In this document: in pieces, positions 15,962-24,595 of the stretch | Layout: each line of letters opens with the position of its first letter | How positions within the stretch are numbered: position 1 is the first letter of the stretch | Source of the DNA: an uncultured Bacteroidia bacterium | Lineage (GTDB): Bacteria; Bacteroidota; Bacteroidia; Bacteroidales; F082 | Assembly (NCBI GenBank): GCA_902771635.1 | Contig: CACXXW010000001.1 | Span: 1 to 62,172, forward strand | Direction: 5' to 3' | DNA length: 62,172 nt | Notes under the pieces: generated by a model | The model's database searches: none | What the model saw: only the letters and a program-made list of their open reading frames with translations | What the model was told of the DNA's origin: nothing | Translations under genes and position numbers: made by a program

Positions 15962-15969
15962 TACTTTTG
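15962..15969 (+). promoter_or_regulatory. Bacteroidota promoter of rpmH (TACTTTTG with TTG -33)
   Basis: TACTTTTG with TTG at 15940-15942 leaves the usual 19-base spacing. The rpmH ATG lies 53 bases after the box. Confidence 0.7.
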
Positions 15970-16022
15970 CAGCCCAATTCAAAGGGATTCTAGCGAATAG
16001 TAACAATAAATAAGATAGAGAG

Positions 16023-16169
16023 ATGAAGCGCACTTATCAACCTTCGAACAGAAAACGTAGAAATAAACACGGTTTCAGAGAGAGAATGTCAACGGCTAAC
16101 GGCCGTAAGGTTTTGGCCCGTCGCAGAGCCAAAGGCCGCAAAAAACTTACAGTTTCTGACGAGTATTAA
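16023..16169 (+). CDS. rpmH: 50S ribosomal protein L34
   Basis: A 48-residue, very basic protein that begins [18 protein letters not shown] and continues [20 protein letters not shown]. This is the full conserved L34 sequence, so the call is secure despite the small size. It is an RNA-binding component of the large ribosomal subunit. It has its own strong promoter and a terminator. The usual partners rnpA and dnaA are absent here. Confidence 0.97.
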   Translation: MKRTYQPSNRKRRNKHGFRERMSTANGRKVLARRRAKGRKKLTVSDEY

Positions 16170-16206
16170 TTTTCGGAAGCCGTTATATTTCTCATTTAAG
16201 GTAACG

Positions 16207-16240
16207 AAGGCGAACCCGTTAGGGATTCGCCTTTTGTTGT
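16207..16240 (+). terminator. Rho-independent terminator of rpmH
   Basis: The stem AAGGCGAA/TTCGCCTT (16207-16214 with 16226-16233), extended by CCC/GGG, is followed by TTTTGTTGTTTTT. Confidence 0.85.
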
Positions 16241-16252
16241 TTTTCATTGTCG

Positions 16253-16344
16253 CAAACTGCGTCTCGCAGTTTGCTTATTTAATTACCTTTTTCGAATTGC
16301 GAGACGCAATTCATGACAATGCGTTCAAACTGCGAGACGCAGTT
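16253..16344. repeat. Three palindromic GAGACGCA elements at the methyltransferase 3' end
   Basis: Copy A is at 16253-16273 (CAAACTGCG/CGCAGTTTG), copy B at 16294-16312 (GAATTGCG/CGCAATTC) and copy C at 16328-16344 (AACTGCG/CGCAGTT). Copies B and C share GCGAGACGCA followed by TTCATGACAATG. The last codons and stop of the methyltransferase lie inside the copy C repeat unit. Copy A is in the opposite orientation with the same CATTGTC flank. Confidence 0.75.
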
Positions 16345-17114
16345 CATGACAATGAGCAACGATAAATGATTTCCTCTCCCCTACGCGCCAAATGCATACG
16401 CTCGCGTTGTTCTTCGGAAATCTCATAGTAAATCCTATCCTCCGTCACTTTAAAGCCCGCCTTGCGCAACACCTCGGCATAGTCGCGACCGAATTGGCGC
16501 ACGTGGTCGTATTGTCCGTATAAGCGCTGTCGTTCCTTCGGGTCGGTGACGCTCGGGTCTTCAAAGGTGTCCACATCGGGATTGATGGGAACCAACAGAA
16601 TCGCCCAACCATTAGGCTTCAGGATACGCTGGATTTCAGAGAAAGCCTTATTGGCATCGCTGACATGTTCAAGGACATGATTGCAGATGACCACATCGTA
16701 GGTGTCGTTCGGCTGGTCAATGGCTGTGACATCGAGATGCAAGTCAGCGATGGGAGAATCAAGGTCAGCGGTAGTATAGTCGAGGTTTTTCAAAGCACGG
16801 AAACGCTTCAAGAAAGGCTGTTCAGGCGCAAAATGCAACACCTTGAGCGGGGCCGTAAAGAAATCCGTTTTCTCTTTCAGATAGAGCCACAGCAAACGAT
16901 GGCGTTCAAGCGAAAGGCAATTGGGACACAATCTGTTATCCATCGCCTTGCCGTAACCATAGGGCAAAAACTTGCGGAAATGCTTGCCACATACCGGACA
17001 TTCCACCTTGTTGCCCCAATAGAATGGCCGGATCAAAATGCTGAACACATAGCTCAGCCTTATGAGCCACTGGCGGGGAAATATTTTGGTGAAAAGAGAA
17101 ATCAACTTCTTCAT
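16344..17114 (-). CDS. SAM-dependent methyltransferase with N-terminal zinc ribbon
   Basis: A 256-residue protein. The first about 35 residues carry a hydrophobic segment. A zinc ribbon follows (CPVCGKHFRKFLPYG ... RLCPNCLSLERH). A class I methyltransferase fold occupies about residues 85-230: LKVLHFAPEQPF as the SAM-binding strand, TADLDSPIADLHLDVTAI, and DVVICNHVLEHVSDANKAF, the H-x-L-E-H-V motif of Methyltransf_11. Genes of this type modify sugars or lipids in surface polysaccharide clusters, and it is divergent from a glycosyltransferase here. The final Leu-Ser-stop is encoded by a palindromic repeat. Confidence 0.85.
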   Translation of the reverse strand: MKKLISLFTKIFPRQWLIRLSYVFSILIRPFYWGNKVECPVCGKHFRKFLPYGYGKAMDNRLCPNCLSLERHRLLWLYLKEKTDFFTAPLKVLHFAPEQPFLKRFRALKNLDYTTADLDSPIADLHLDVTAIDQPNDTYDVVICNHVLEHVSDANKAFSEIQRILKPNGWAILLVPINPDVDTFEDPSVTDPKERQRLYGQYDHVRQFGRDYAEVLRKAGFKVTEDRIYYEISEEQRERMHLARRGEEIIYRCSLS

Positions 17115-17139
17115 TTTCGGATAATCGCATTTGATAGCG

Positions 17140-17147
17140 CAAAAATA
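17140..17147 (-). promoter_or_regulatory. Bacteroidota -7 box (TATTTTTG) for the methyltransferase gene
   Basis: An exact minus-strand match, 25 bases before the ATG at 17114. It is divergent from the glycosyltransferase promoter. Confidence 0.65.
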
Positions 17148-17160
17148 CGGAAAGAATCTC

Positions 17161-17168
17161 TATCTTTG
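17161..17168 (+). promoter_or_regulatory. Bacteroidota -7 box (TATCTTTG) for the glycosyltransferase operon
   Basis: An exact match. Only 9 bases separate it from the ATG at 17178, so the transcript would have an almost absent leader, or translation begins at the second ATG (17184). Confidence 0.6.
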
Positions 17169-17177
17169 CAAAAAATA

Positions 17178-18194
17178 ATGAAAATGCGGTTTTCGATCAT
17201 CATACCCGTCTACAACCGGCCACAAGAAGTCGATGAGTTGTTGGAGAGCCTTTGCCATCAGACGCTCAAAGATTTTGAGGTCGTTGTGGTGGAGGACGGC
17301 TCGACGGAGAGATGCAATTCTGTCTGCGACAAATACAAGGACCGACTCGCTTTGAGCTACCACTTCAAGCCCAACTCGGGTCCGGGGCCTTCGCGCAACT
17401 ATGGGGCCGAACACAGCCAAGGCGAGTACCTCATTATTTTGGACTCCGATGTCATCGTGCCGGAAAACTATTTGGAGACCATACAAGCCGAGCTCGACCG
17501 CGAGACTTGCGATGCCTTCGGGGGTCCCGACCGCGCCCACCCCTCGTTCACACCTATACAGAAGGCCATCAACTACTCGATGACCTCCTTCTTCACCACG
17601 GGCGGCATCCGCGGCGGTAAAAAGAAAATGGACAAGTTCTACCCGCGCAGCTTCAATTTGGGCATCAAGAAAAGTGCTTATGAAGCCTTAGGCGGCTTCG
17701 CTCCCATGCGTTATGGCGAGGACATCGACCTGAGTACCAGAATTTTCAAAGGAGGTTGCAGCTGCCGGCTTTTCCCCGAGGCTTTCGTATATCATAAAAG
17801 ACGTGTCAAATTCAGCTCGTTTTTCCATCAGGTGAAGCATTCGGGTGAGGCACGCGTCATCCTAAAAGACAAATACCCTGAGACATTCAAGCTCGTGCAT
17901 CTCCTTCCCTCTGCCTTTGTGGTCGGTAACGTGTTTTTAGTTGTGGCTTGCATCGTGCATCTCATTTTGGCCATTATCCTGAAACGGACGTTTTCGTGTT
18001 GTGCACTACTTTGGCTTGCGCCTCTCTTGCTGTATGTTATCATGGTCTTCATAGACTCATTGATTAAAAACAAGAGCTTGAAGGTCGCTTTGCTCTCAGT
18101 GCCAGCGGCTTATTGCCAACTTTTTGGCTATGGCCTTGGATTTATTGGAGCGTTTTTCGGCAAAAAACAGTCCTCGCAAGGGGAAAAATCGTAA
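17178..18194 (+). CDS. Family 2 glycosyltransferase with C-terminal membrane segments
   Basis: A 338-residue GT2 enzyme. The N-terminal GT-A fold begins FSIIIPVYNRP, with the nucleotide-binding VVVVEDGSTERC and a D-S-D metal site at residues 89-91 (IILDSDV). The acceptor region has the GEDIDLSTRIF motif of polyprenol-phosphate or polysaccharide glycosyltransferases. Two membrane segments lie at about 238-296. It should transfer a sugar from a nucleotide donor onto a membrane-bound glycan intermediate. The frame runs open back to 16665 inside the opposite-strand gene, but promoter and homology place the start at 17178 or 17184. First gene of an operon with the DUF4834, YfhO-like and second GT2 genes. 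Confidence 0.92.
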   Translation: MKMRFSIIIPVYNRPQEVDELLESLCHQTLKDFEVVVVEDGSTERCNSVCDKYKDRLALSYHFKPNSGPGPSRNYGAEHSQGEYLIILDSDVIVPENYLETIQAELDRETCDAFGGPDRAHPSFTPIQKAINYSMTSFFTTGGIRGGKKKMDKFYPRSFNLGIKKSAYEALGGFAPMRYGEDIDLSTRIFKGGCSCRLFPEAFVYHKRRVKFSSFFHQVKHSGEARVILKDKYPETFKLVHLLPSAFVVGNVFLVVACIVHLILAIILKRTFSCCALLWLAPLLLYVIMVFIDSLIKNKSLKVALLSVPAAYCQLFGYGLGFIGAFFGKKQSSQGEKS

Positions 18195-18220
18195 TTTCGC
18201 AGCACATTAATTATATTATC

Positions 18221-18436
18221 ATGGGGTCATTTTGGAAAATACTGCTTGTTTCCGTTTTGATTTTCTACATTTTCAGCCTGATTATCAAGTGGATATTCAG
18301 AAGGAAGATGAGAAAACTCCAAGAGCAAATGGAACAATTTGGGCAAAACGGAAACCAATCTGAAAGAGATGAAACCAAGAATCCACATGTCGACCCAAAC
18401 ATAGGAGAATACACTGATTTTGAAGAAATTGAATAG
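18221..18436 (+). CDS. DUF4834 family small membrane protein
   Basis: A 71-residue protein with one N-terminal membrane span (about residues 4-24, WKILLVSVLIFYIFSLIIKW), a basic stop-transfer (RRKMRK) and an acidic tail. This matches the Bacteroidota DUF4834 family in length and layout; the function is unknown. It sits 26 bases after the GT2 gene and 15 bases before the YfhO-like gene. The start at 18221 is chosen over an in-frame upstream ATG at 18113 that lies inside the GT2 gene. Confidence 0.8.
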   Translation: MGSFWKILLVSVLIFYIFSLIIKWIFRRKMRKLQEQMEQFGQNGNQSERDETKNPHVDPNIGEYTDFEEIE

Positions 18437-18451
18437 AAAATATTATACACA

Positions 18452-20989
18452 ATGAAAACCACTATAAAAACAAAAGAAAACAAAACTACAACGGCCCTTC
18501 GACCCTTCGATGGGCCTCAGGGACCTAAATTTTGGTCCATTATTATAGCCATCGCTGCCTTCGCACTCATCTCATGGGTTTATTTCTACCCCGTGCTCCA
18601 AGGCAAGCGCGTCAAGCAACACGACATGGAGATGCACAAGGGCATGGCCCAGGAACTGACACAATATCGCGAAACTACGGGAGAAACTGCGCTTTGGACC
18701 AATTCGGCTTTTAGTGGCATGCCTGCATGGAACATTACAGCTCCACAAAAGACCAACCTCTTCCAGTATGTTCACAAGGTACTCTCCATAGGTCTGCCGA
18801 GTCCATTGGGAAGCGTGTTTATCAGTATGTTAGGCTTCTTTATCCTCTTGCTGGTCTTGGATGTCGGCGTATGGGTGAGTGCCTTAGGAGCCATCGCATA
18901 CGGGTTCACCTCCTACCTTTATATTATCATTGGAGCAGGCCATAATGCGAAAGCAGTCGCCATGGCCTATATGGCACCCGTCATTGCTGGCGTTTTGCTG
19001 ACCTATAAGGGAAAATACCTTTGGGGATTGGTACTGACCGCCATAGCCGTTGCTTTGGAGCTGTATGCCAACCACTTGCAAATCACCTATTATCTTGTGT
19101 TGATTCTTGTCGTTATCGTTATTGCGGAGTTCATTTCCGACATCCGACAGAAGAAGCTAGTGCATTTCATCAAGGCGAGCCTGATGTTGTTGGTCGTTGC
19201 CGTCATTGGCGTCCTCACTTTCTCCACCAAGCTATATGCCAACTATGAATTCGGCAAGGAAACCACACGTGGCAAACCCGTGCTGACCAGCAACGAAGCA
19301 AATCAAACCCAAGGCCTTGACCGCGACTACATCACACAGTGGAGCTATGGCAAAGGCGAGACCTGGAGTCTTATGATTCCCAATGCCAAAGGCGGCGCTT
19401 CAGCCTACATTGGAAAGCAAAACCCCGTTTTGGAAAACGTCGATGGACGATATAAAGAAGGCATCGCGCAAAGCAATGCCTATTGGGGCGACCAACCTGG
19501 CACGAGCGGCCCTGTCTACGTAGGCGCTATCGTAGTGTTCCTTTTCGTTTTAGGTGCCTTGACGGTAAAAGGCAAGCTGAAATGGGCGCTGCTCATTGCC
19601 ACACTGCTCTCCATCCTACTCAGCTGGGGCAAAAACTTCATGGGCTTCACCAATTTCTTCTTGGACTACATCCCAGGTTATGACAAATTCAGAGCCGTTT
19701 CCATGACCTTGGTCATCGCTGAAGTCACTATGCCTTTGCTAGGTTTCTTGGGCTTGGCCGAGATGGTCAAAAAGCCAGAGAGCTTCAAACAAAACACGAC
19801 CAAATTCTTCATTGCTTTGGGCATTACGGCTGGATTCTGCTTGATCTTCTACCTCATGCCCAAGACCTTCTTCAACTTCCTCAGCCAAGAAGAAGCCAAG
19901 CAATTTGCAGCTATGAGTTCGGGCAAAGACGGTGCTGTCTATGCCCAGTTCGCCTCACAGCTTGAAAACGTCCGCGTGGCCATTTTCCGCAAGGACGCTT
20001 TGCGCAGCCTCGCCTTCATCATCTTGGCCGCTGTGCCGTTGTTCCTCTATGGCAAAGGCAAGCTGAAAGCTGTGCCTACATTCGCCATTTTGGCTGTACT
20101 CATCATTATCGACATGTTCCCCATCGACAAACGTTACCTCAACGATAGCAACTTCATTGACAAGGCGAAGTTCGACAAGCCCTTTGTAGCCTCCGCCGCC
20201 AACCAGTATATCTTGAACGACAACACCTTGAGCTTCAGGGTGGCCGACATCACCAAAGACATGTTCAACGATGCCAGCACTTGTTATTTCCACAAGTCGA
20301 TTGGTGGCTATTCGGGTGCCAAACTCCGCCGTTATCAAGATATCATCAGCCAATATCTAGGCAAAGAGCTCAACCAACTTAGGACTGCAAAGACTGCACA
20401 AGACATGATGCTGCTCTTGGAACAGCAAGAGGTGCTTAACATGTTGAACACCAAGTACATCATATTCAATCCTCAGAGTCAGCCGTTTGAAAACCCGTTT
20501 GCTTATGGCAACGCATGGATGGTGAACAACATCCAAATGGTCAATACGGCCAACGAGGAATTTGATGCTTTAGCCACCACCGATATGCATCACACTGCCA
20601 TCATCAACAAAGAGTTTGAGCAACAAGTGGCAGGTTATAAACCCAACGCAGAAGAAGGCAGCATCACCTTGACCGACTACCGACCCAACCAACTAATTTA
20701 CTACTTCTCAGCAAACGAAAACAAGCTTGTGGTCTTCTCCGAAATCTGGACCAGCAAAGGTTGGACAATGCAGATTGATGGACAAGAGTGTCCGCTGCTA
20801 CGCGCCAACTACCTACTGCGTGCCGCCATGGTTCCTGCTGGCCAGCATGAAATCGTGATGCGTTACGAACCGAAGGTTTGGAAAGTGGGTGGAATCGTTT
20901 CACTGGTGAGCTCGTTGGCCATTTTGCTTGCTGCAGTGGGTGCCCTCATCTACTCGTTGAAAAAGCAAAAAGCTACGACAAAAGAATGA
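18452..20989 (+). CDS. YfhO-like multi-pass membrane protein
   Basis: An 845-residue polytopic membrane protein. The first about 575 residues contain roughly a dozen hydrophobic segments with long outer loops (SYGKGETWSLMIPNAKGGAS). The C-terminal 240 residues are soluble and probably periplasmic (NQLIYYFSANENKLVVFSE), closed by a final span at about 815-835. This is the layout of YfhO/GT-C-like proteins, which are thought to add sugars from polyprenyl phosphate carriers to cell-surface polymers such as lipoteichoic acid. Activity in Bacteroidota is not established. It is flanked by two glycosyltransferases in one operon. Confidence 0.88.
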   Translation: MKTTIKTKENKTTTALRPFDGPQGPKFWSIIIAIAAFALISWVYFYPVLQGKRVKQHDMEMHKGMAQELTQYRETTGETALWTNSAFSGMPAWNITAPQKTNLFQYVHKVLSIGLPSPLGSVFISMLGFFILLLVLDVGVWVSALGAIAYGFTSYLYIIIGAGHNAKAVAMAYMAPVIAGVLLTYKGKYLWGLVLTAIAVALELYANHLQITYYLVLILVVIVIAEFISDIRQKKLVHFIKASLMLLVVAVIGVLTFSTKLYANYEFGKETTRGKPVLTSNEANQTQGLDRDYITQWSYGKGETWSLMIPNAKGGASAYIGKQNPVLENVDGRYKEGIAQSNAYWGDQPGTSGPVYVGAIVVFLFVLGALTVKGKLKWALLIATLLSILLSWGKNFMGFTNFFLDYIPGYDKFRAVSMTLVIAEVTMPLLGFLGLAEMVKKPESFKQNTTKFFIALGITAGFCLIFYLMPKTFFNFLSQEEAKQFAAMSSGKDGAVYAQFASQLENVRVAIFRKDALRSLAFIILAAVPLFLYGKGKLKAVPTFAILAVLIIIDMFPIDKRYLNDSNFIDKAKFDKPFVASAANQYILNDNTLSFRVADITKDMFNDASTCYFHKSIGGYSGAKLRRYQDIISQYLGKELNQLRTAKTAQDMMLLLEQQEVLNMLNTKYIIFNPQSQPFENPFAYGNAWMVNNIQMVNTANEEFDALATTDMHHTAIINKEFEQQVAGYKPNAEEGSITLTDYRPNQLIYYFSANENKLVVFSEIWTSKGWTMQIDGQECPLLRANYLLRAAMVPAGQHEIVMRYEPKVWKVGGIVSLVSSLAILLAAVGALIYSLKKQKATTKE

Positions 20990-20992
20990 TTC

Positions 20993-21895
20993 ATGCTCTC
21001 CATCGTTGTCTGCACATATAATCGCGACAAGTATCTTTATGGTGCACTTAAATGCATCGCTGAAAACGGTTTCCCAGCAGATGCCTATGAAATCATCTTG
21101 GTCAACAACATGTCGACCGACAACACCGAGGCCGAATGCCAAAGGTTTGGGCATGACTATCCCAATGTGGATTTCCGTTATTTTGTCGAGACCAACCAAG
21201 GACTTTCGTATGCACGAAATCGAGGCATCGAAGAAAGCCGGGGAGAGACCTTACTCTTTTTGGATGACGACTCCTACATACAACAAGACTACCTGAAAAA
21301 CCTACAGCGACAACTAAACGATCATCCTGAAGCGGACGCTTTTGGAGGCAAGATCGATCCCATATTCGAGTCAGGGGAAGCGCCGAAATGGCTTTCCAAA
21401 TGGAACTATTCATGGGTGTCGGCCATCGACATGGGTGACAGAGTTTGCCAATTTGAGGGCAAAGCTTTCCCCATTGGCGCCAACATGGGCATCAGGAAAG
21501 CCATGCTGGAAAAAATTGGTGTTTTCAATACGCAATTGGGACGCAGCAAGAAGAACCTGATGGGCGGCGAAGAGAAAGACCTTTTTGAACGCATCCAGCA
21601 GCAAGGAGGATTGATTTACTATTTTCCCGACGTGATAGTCAACCATGTGATTCCGCCAACACGAACCACCAAGGACTACGTGAAACGCTTGGGTGAAGGT
21701 GTTGGAAGAAGTGAGAGGATCAGAACAATGGGCGTATCGAAATGGAAGTATTTGAAGAGGCTTTTTTCAGAGCTTGTCAAATGGGGAGGAACCGTTATCC
21801 TATGGCTCGGCTTTGCACTCAAGGGACAGTTCGAAAAAGGCAATATCCTTTTCACTTTTAGGCGAAAAGTGACCTCAGGATTGCTTAAAAAATGA
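20993..21895 (+). CDS. Family 2 glycosyltransferase
   Basis: A 300-residue GT2 enzyme that begins MLSIVVCTYNRDKYL, with the nucleotide-binding VNNMSTDNT and a metal-binding DDD at residues 91-93 (LLFLDDDSYI). The acceptor-side motif is GGEEKDLFERI. A hydrophobic stretch near residue 260 (WGGTVILWLGFALKG) may be membrane-associated. It lies 3 bases after the YfhO-like gene and so is translationally linked. Its 3' end overlaps the convergent CDP-glycerol-transferase-like gene by 21 bases. Confidence 0.92.
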   Translation: MLSIVVCTYNRDKYLYGALKCIAENGFPADAYEIILVNNMSTDNTEAECQRFGHDYPNVDFRYFVETNQGLSYARNRGIEESRGETLLFLDDDSYIQQDYLKNLQRQLNDHPEADAFGGKIDPIFESGEAPKWLSKWNYSWVSAIDMGDRVCQFEGKAFPIGANMGIRKAMLEKIGVFNTQLGRSKKNLMGGEEKDLFERIQQQGGLIYYFPDVIVNHVIPPTRTTKDYVKRLGEGVGRSERIRTMGVSKWKYLKRLFSELVKWGGTVILWLGFALKGQFEKGNILFTFRRKVTSGLLKK

Positions 21896-23062
21896 GCTTA
21901 TCCGTTCGCAGGTATCCAGACTATTCTCGCCCCAGCATTTTTTGACCAACACTGCCTTATTAGCCTCATCTGGACAGAGTCCTACATTTCCAACCAACTC
22001 CAAAAGCGTTTCAAAACTGCTTGCCCGATGTCCGTAGGTCATATCTTCAAATGACCAAATAAAAGGTCTTTCATTCACGTATTCCTCTTTATCAAAAAGA
22101 TAAAGGATCACGTCCTTCTTTTCCATCAAGATGTAGTCATACATGACAGATGAATAATCGGTGATGAGCACATCCGTATAAGGCAGGACAGGATAAATGT
22201 CCAATGTGGAAGGCAGCAATTTGATACGTGCCAAGCCGTTTAATATAACAGGATCGATGAAGGTATTGGCATGAGGCTTGATAAGAAGCAAGGCATTGTT
22301 TTCCGACAGGGCCTCCTCCATTGACTTGAAATCGAAGCCAGCGGTTACAAAGTCGTTTTGGGAATCGCGCCAAGTAGGCATATAGACAAACACCCTGTCA
22401 AAGTTTCCCATTTGACCTATCAAATCCAATGTTTCAGTAGGCTCGTAGCGGTCAATAAAAGCCCTTCTTTTCTCTTCGGGCCATGTCAGAATCTCGTTTC
22501 GGGCCAAACCCAAATTGAGGCATCTTTCAAGAGGAATACGAAAACTACGGGCAAACACCTCGGAAAACAATTCAGTGGATGAGACAACATAATCGGGACG
22601 TTTGAAGACCTCTGGATGAAAATATCGCTCTTTCAAGGTTTTTTTCACGAAACGATCTGCCAAAATCCCTGATTCGATGTCAAACTCGATACGTTTCAAA
22701 GGCAAACCGTGCCACAAGTTGACCAACTTGGCGCCACCAGAGAGGCAGAACATGATATCGGACGAATAGGCGTTGAAAAACCAACACTTCGCCCTCAGTG
22801 CGAACCATATTCCAGCAGGGCTGAGAACATGATAGGCTTTCAATCCTTTTTCCTTGATAGTGCGAACCGTAGTCCTATTGACACTCAACCAAGCGCAGTC
22901 GATATCGGGCATCTGCTCCGTGACGTGAATAAACAGGTACTTAGCGTTGTCGTTGAATGCGCCACGAAAACTGCCAAAAGCCCATTTCTTCCTACTACGC
23001 GGAACAAGAAAGGAAAACGGGTAGATGCAATAGCAAATCAGATAGGCAAGGAATTTCATCAT
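21875..23062 (-). CDS. CDP-glycerol glycerophosphotransferase family protein (TagB/TagF-like)
   Basis: A 395-residue member of the CDP-glycerol:poly(glycerophosphate) glycerophosphotransferase family. Family features include the N-terminal region KYLFIHVTEQMPDIDCAWLS, the LWHGLPLK motif with the catalytic-type His, YMPTWRDS, LLIKPHAN and LITDYSSVMYDYILM. These enzymes transfer a polyol-phosphate unit from a CDP-linked donor to a growing polymer or glycan at the inner leaflet. In Gram-negative bacteria they decorate capsules and O-antigens. The start overlaps the LicD stop by 4 bases. With the fused cytidylyltransferase two genes upstream, donor synthesis and transfer would be encoded together. 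Confidence 0.9.
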   Translation of the reverse strand: MMKFLAYLICYCIYPFSFLVPRSRKKWAFGSFRGAFNDNAKYLFIHVTEQMPDIDCAWLSVNRTTVRTIKEKGLKAYHVLSPAGIWFALRAKCWFFNAYSSDIMFCLSGGAKLVNLWHGLPLKRIEFDIESGILADRFVKKTLKERYFHPEVFKRPDYVVSSTELFSEVFARSFRIPLERCLNLGLARNEILTWPEEKRRAFIDRYEPTETLDLIGQMGNFDRVFVYMPTWRDSQNDFVTAGFDFKSMEEALSENNALLLIKPHANTFIDPVILNGLARIKLLPSTLDIYPVLPYTDVLITDYSSVMYDYILMEKKDVILYLFDKEEYVNERPFIWSFEDMTYGHRASSFETLLELVGNVGLCPDEANKAVLVKKCWGENSLDTCERISSFFKQS

Positions 23063-23868
23063 TTTGAGGCAACAAGTTCTTGGTTATGAATGGTTTTTGC
23101 AATCTCTTCTTCAGAAGGCAGTTGCCTCCAATTCCCATAGATATGCGTCAAATAGGCATCGGCATCGTGAGGGATGGGCAGCATATACGATTCAAACTCT
23201 ATCAACGCCAAGGGGAAAAGCTCGTGTTCCCAAAAGTAGTGTCGTGAATAACCTTGACCTAACCCGTAATGCATCTCCCCTTTCTTACGAAAAACGTTAA
23301 GCGGCCATGTCAGGGGAACAAGACATTGATAGACAAACCATTGAATTTTCGTAACCAGTTTCCTCAATCCCTCATTCTTGATTTTGTACAAATAATGCAG
23401 AAGGGCCACACGAAGTTTGGCACACACGAATGCACGAGCAAAACTATTCTTTGACACACAGAAAATATCCACTCCCACTCCCTTGTATTTGTAAAGTTTC
23501 CCTCGAGGAGGAAACGAACCCAGAAGCGTGCCTTCCTTGGTTCTAAACTTGGGGAAGCCATTGATATAATTGAAATCGGAATGGCGATCGTGAAGCACAT
23601 ATTCATCAGATTCAAGTCGACGCAGAATGGAGACCAGCTTATGATAGTCCTTTTCGGGCAATGCGATGTCAAGATCGTCATCCCATGGAATGAAGCCATG
23701 ATGACGCACCGCTCCCAATGCCGTACCACTACTCAAATAATAGGTAAGGCCATTCTCCTTGCAAATCCTATCAAGAAACAGGACCTCCTCCAACATTTTT
23801 AGCTGGAGCTCACGCAAAGGGGAACCATCGGGAGCGTACTTTTGCCTCAATGCTGCTGTGTCAACCAT
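23059..23868 (-). CDS. LicD family phosphotransferase
   Basis: A 269-residue LicD-type protein of the nucleotidyltransferase fold. The key GTALGAVRHHGFIPWDDDLD block is present, with the acidic metal ligands Asp63, Asp64, Asp65 and Asp67. LicD proteins move phosphocholine or related phospho-alcohol groups from a CDP donor to a sugar. Here the donor is more likely the CDP-alcohol made by the neighbouring fused enzyme, which is an inference. It overlaps the TagB/F-like gene by 4 bases and follows the SDR by 7 bases. Confidence 0.9.
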   Translation of the reverse strand: MVDTAALRQKYAPDGSPLRELQLKMLEEVLFLDRICKENGLTYYLSSGTALGAVRHHGFIPWDDDLDIALPEKDYHKLVSILRRLESDEYVLHDRHSDFNYINGFPKFRTKEGTLLGSFPPRGKLYKYKGVGVDIFCVSKNSFARAFVCAKLRVALLHYLYKIKNEGLRKLVTKIQWFVYQCLVPLTWPLNVFRKKGEMHYGLGQGYSRHYFWEHELFPLALIEFESYMLPIPHDADAYLTHIYGNWRQLPSEEEIAKTIHNQELVASK

Positions 23869-23875
23869 AAGAGCC

Positions 23876-24595
23876 TCATTTGAAACAATAGCCCCCGCTC
23901 ACCTCTATAATGCTACCGTTCACGAAGGCGTTGTTGATGCAAAAGCGGACTGCATCGGCAATCTCTTCGGGTGCCGCAAACCGTTTGATGGCGGTCTTGT
24001 TGTATATGTTATTCCTGATCTCCTCGGGTTTGTTTTTTTGCCATTCCGTTTCCACAAAGCCAGGGGCAATGGCATTCACAGTAGTGCCCGTGCCTTCAAA
24101 ACATTTCACCAGGTTTTTCGCCAAAGCCATCACAGCGGCTTTGGTCACGCCATAGGACAAGGAGACGCTATGGGGCAAAATGCCCATCAGTGAGCCCGTA
24201 AACACAATCCTTGAGCCGTTGGGAATGACATCAAACAAATCCCTAATGAGGTAGACATTGCTGTTCACGTTCATTTGCATCACCCTTTCCCAATCCTCTT
24301 CTTGAATCTCCCGCAAGCCCTTCCTCAACGTCATACCCGCGTTGCATACGATGCAATCAATATGGCCTTTCTCTTTCATTTTCAGGGCAAAGTCGCGCAT
24401 CTCCTGTTTGTTGGTCTGATCGGCCCAAAGAATTTCGAACGAATCGCTCACTGCCGAAAGCCTTGCCTTGCAGGGCTCAACCGAAGGTTCGTCATAAGCA
24501 TAGGTCACCGTCACAAAATAGCCTTCTTTCAATAGCATTTCCGCTGTAGCCAATCCGATGCCACGCGTTGCACCCGTCACAATTGCATTTTTCAT
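23876..24595 (-). CDS. Short-chain dehydrogenase in the CDP-alcohol cluster
   Basis: A 239-residue classical SDR. TGATRGIG is at about residues 8-15, CNAG follows an IDCIV strand, and the catalytic Ser, Tyr and Lys are seen in TGSLMGILPHSVSLSYGVTK. The end EVSGGYCFK is of the FabG type. Because it sits between the fused cytidylyltransferase/oxidoreductase and LicD, with a 4-base overlap on the upstream side, I infer that it reduces a ketose or keto-sugar precursor of the alcohol that is activated, much as reductases do in CDP-ribitol and CDP-mannitol routes. A fatty-acid role is less likely given the context. Confidence 0.85.
   Translation of the reverse strand: MKNAIVTGATRGIGLATAEMLLKEGYFVTVTYAYDEPSVEPCKARLSAVSDSFEILWADQTNKQEMRDFALKMKEKGHIDCIVCNAGMTLRKGLREIQEEDWERVMQMNVNSNVYLIRDLFDVIPNGSRIVFTGSLMGILPHSVSLSYGVTKAAVMALAKNLVKCFEGTGTTVNAIAPGFVETEWQKNKPEEIRNNIYNKTAIKRFAAPEEIADAVRFCINNAFVNGSIIEVSGGYCFK

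Noticed and set aside
16665-17177. N-terminal extension of the first family 2 glycosyltransferase by 171 residues
   Set aside because: It would run antisense through the methyltransferase gene. The promoter box at 17161-17168 and the GT-A fold start support 17178.
18191-18198. TAATTTCG as an internal promoter before the DUF4834 gene
   Set aside because: It has one mismatch at a usually important position, and the 26-base gap is short enough for read-through from the glycosyltransferase gene. Not strong enough to list.
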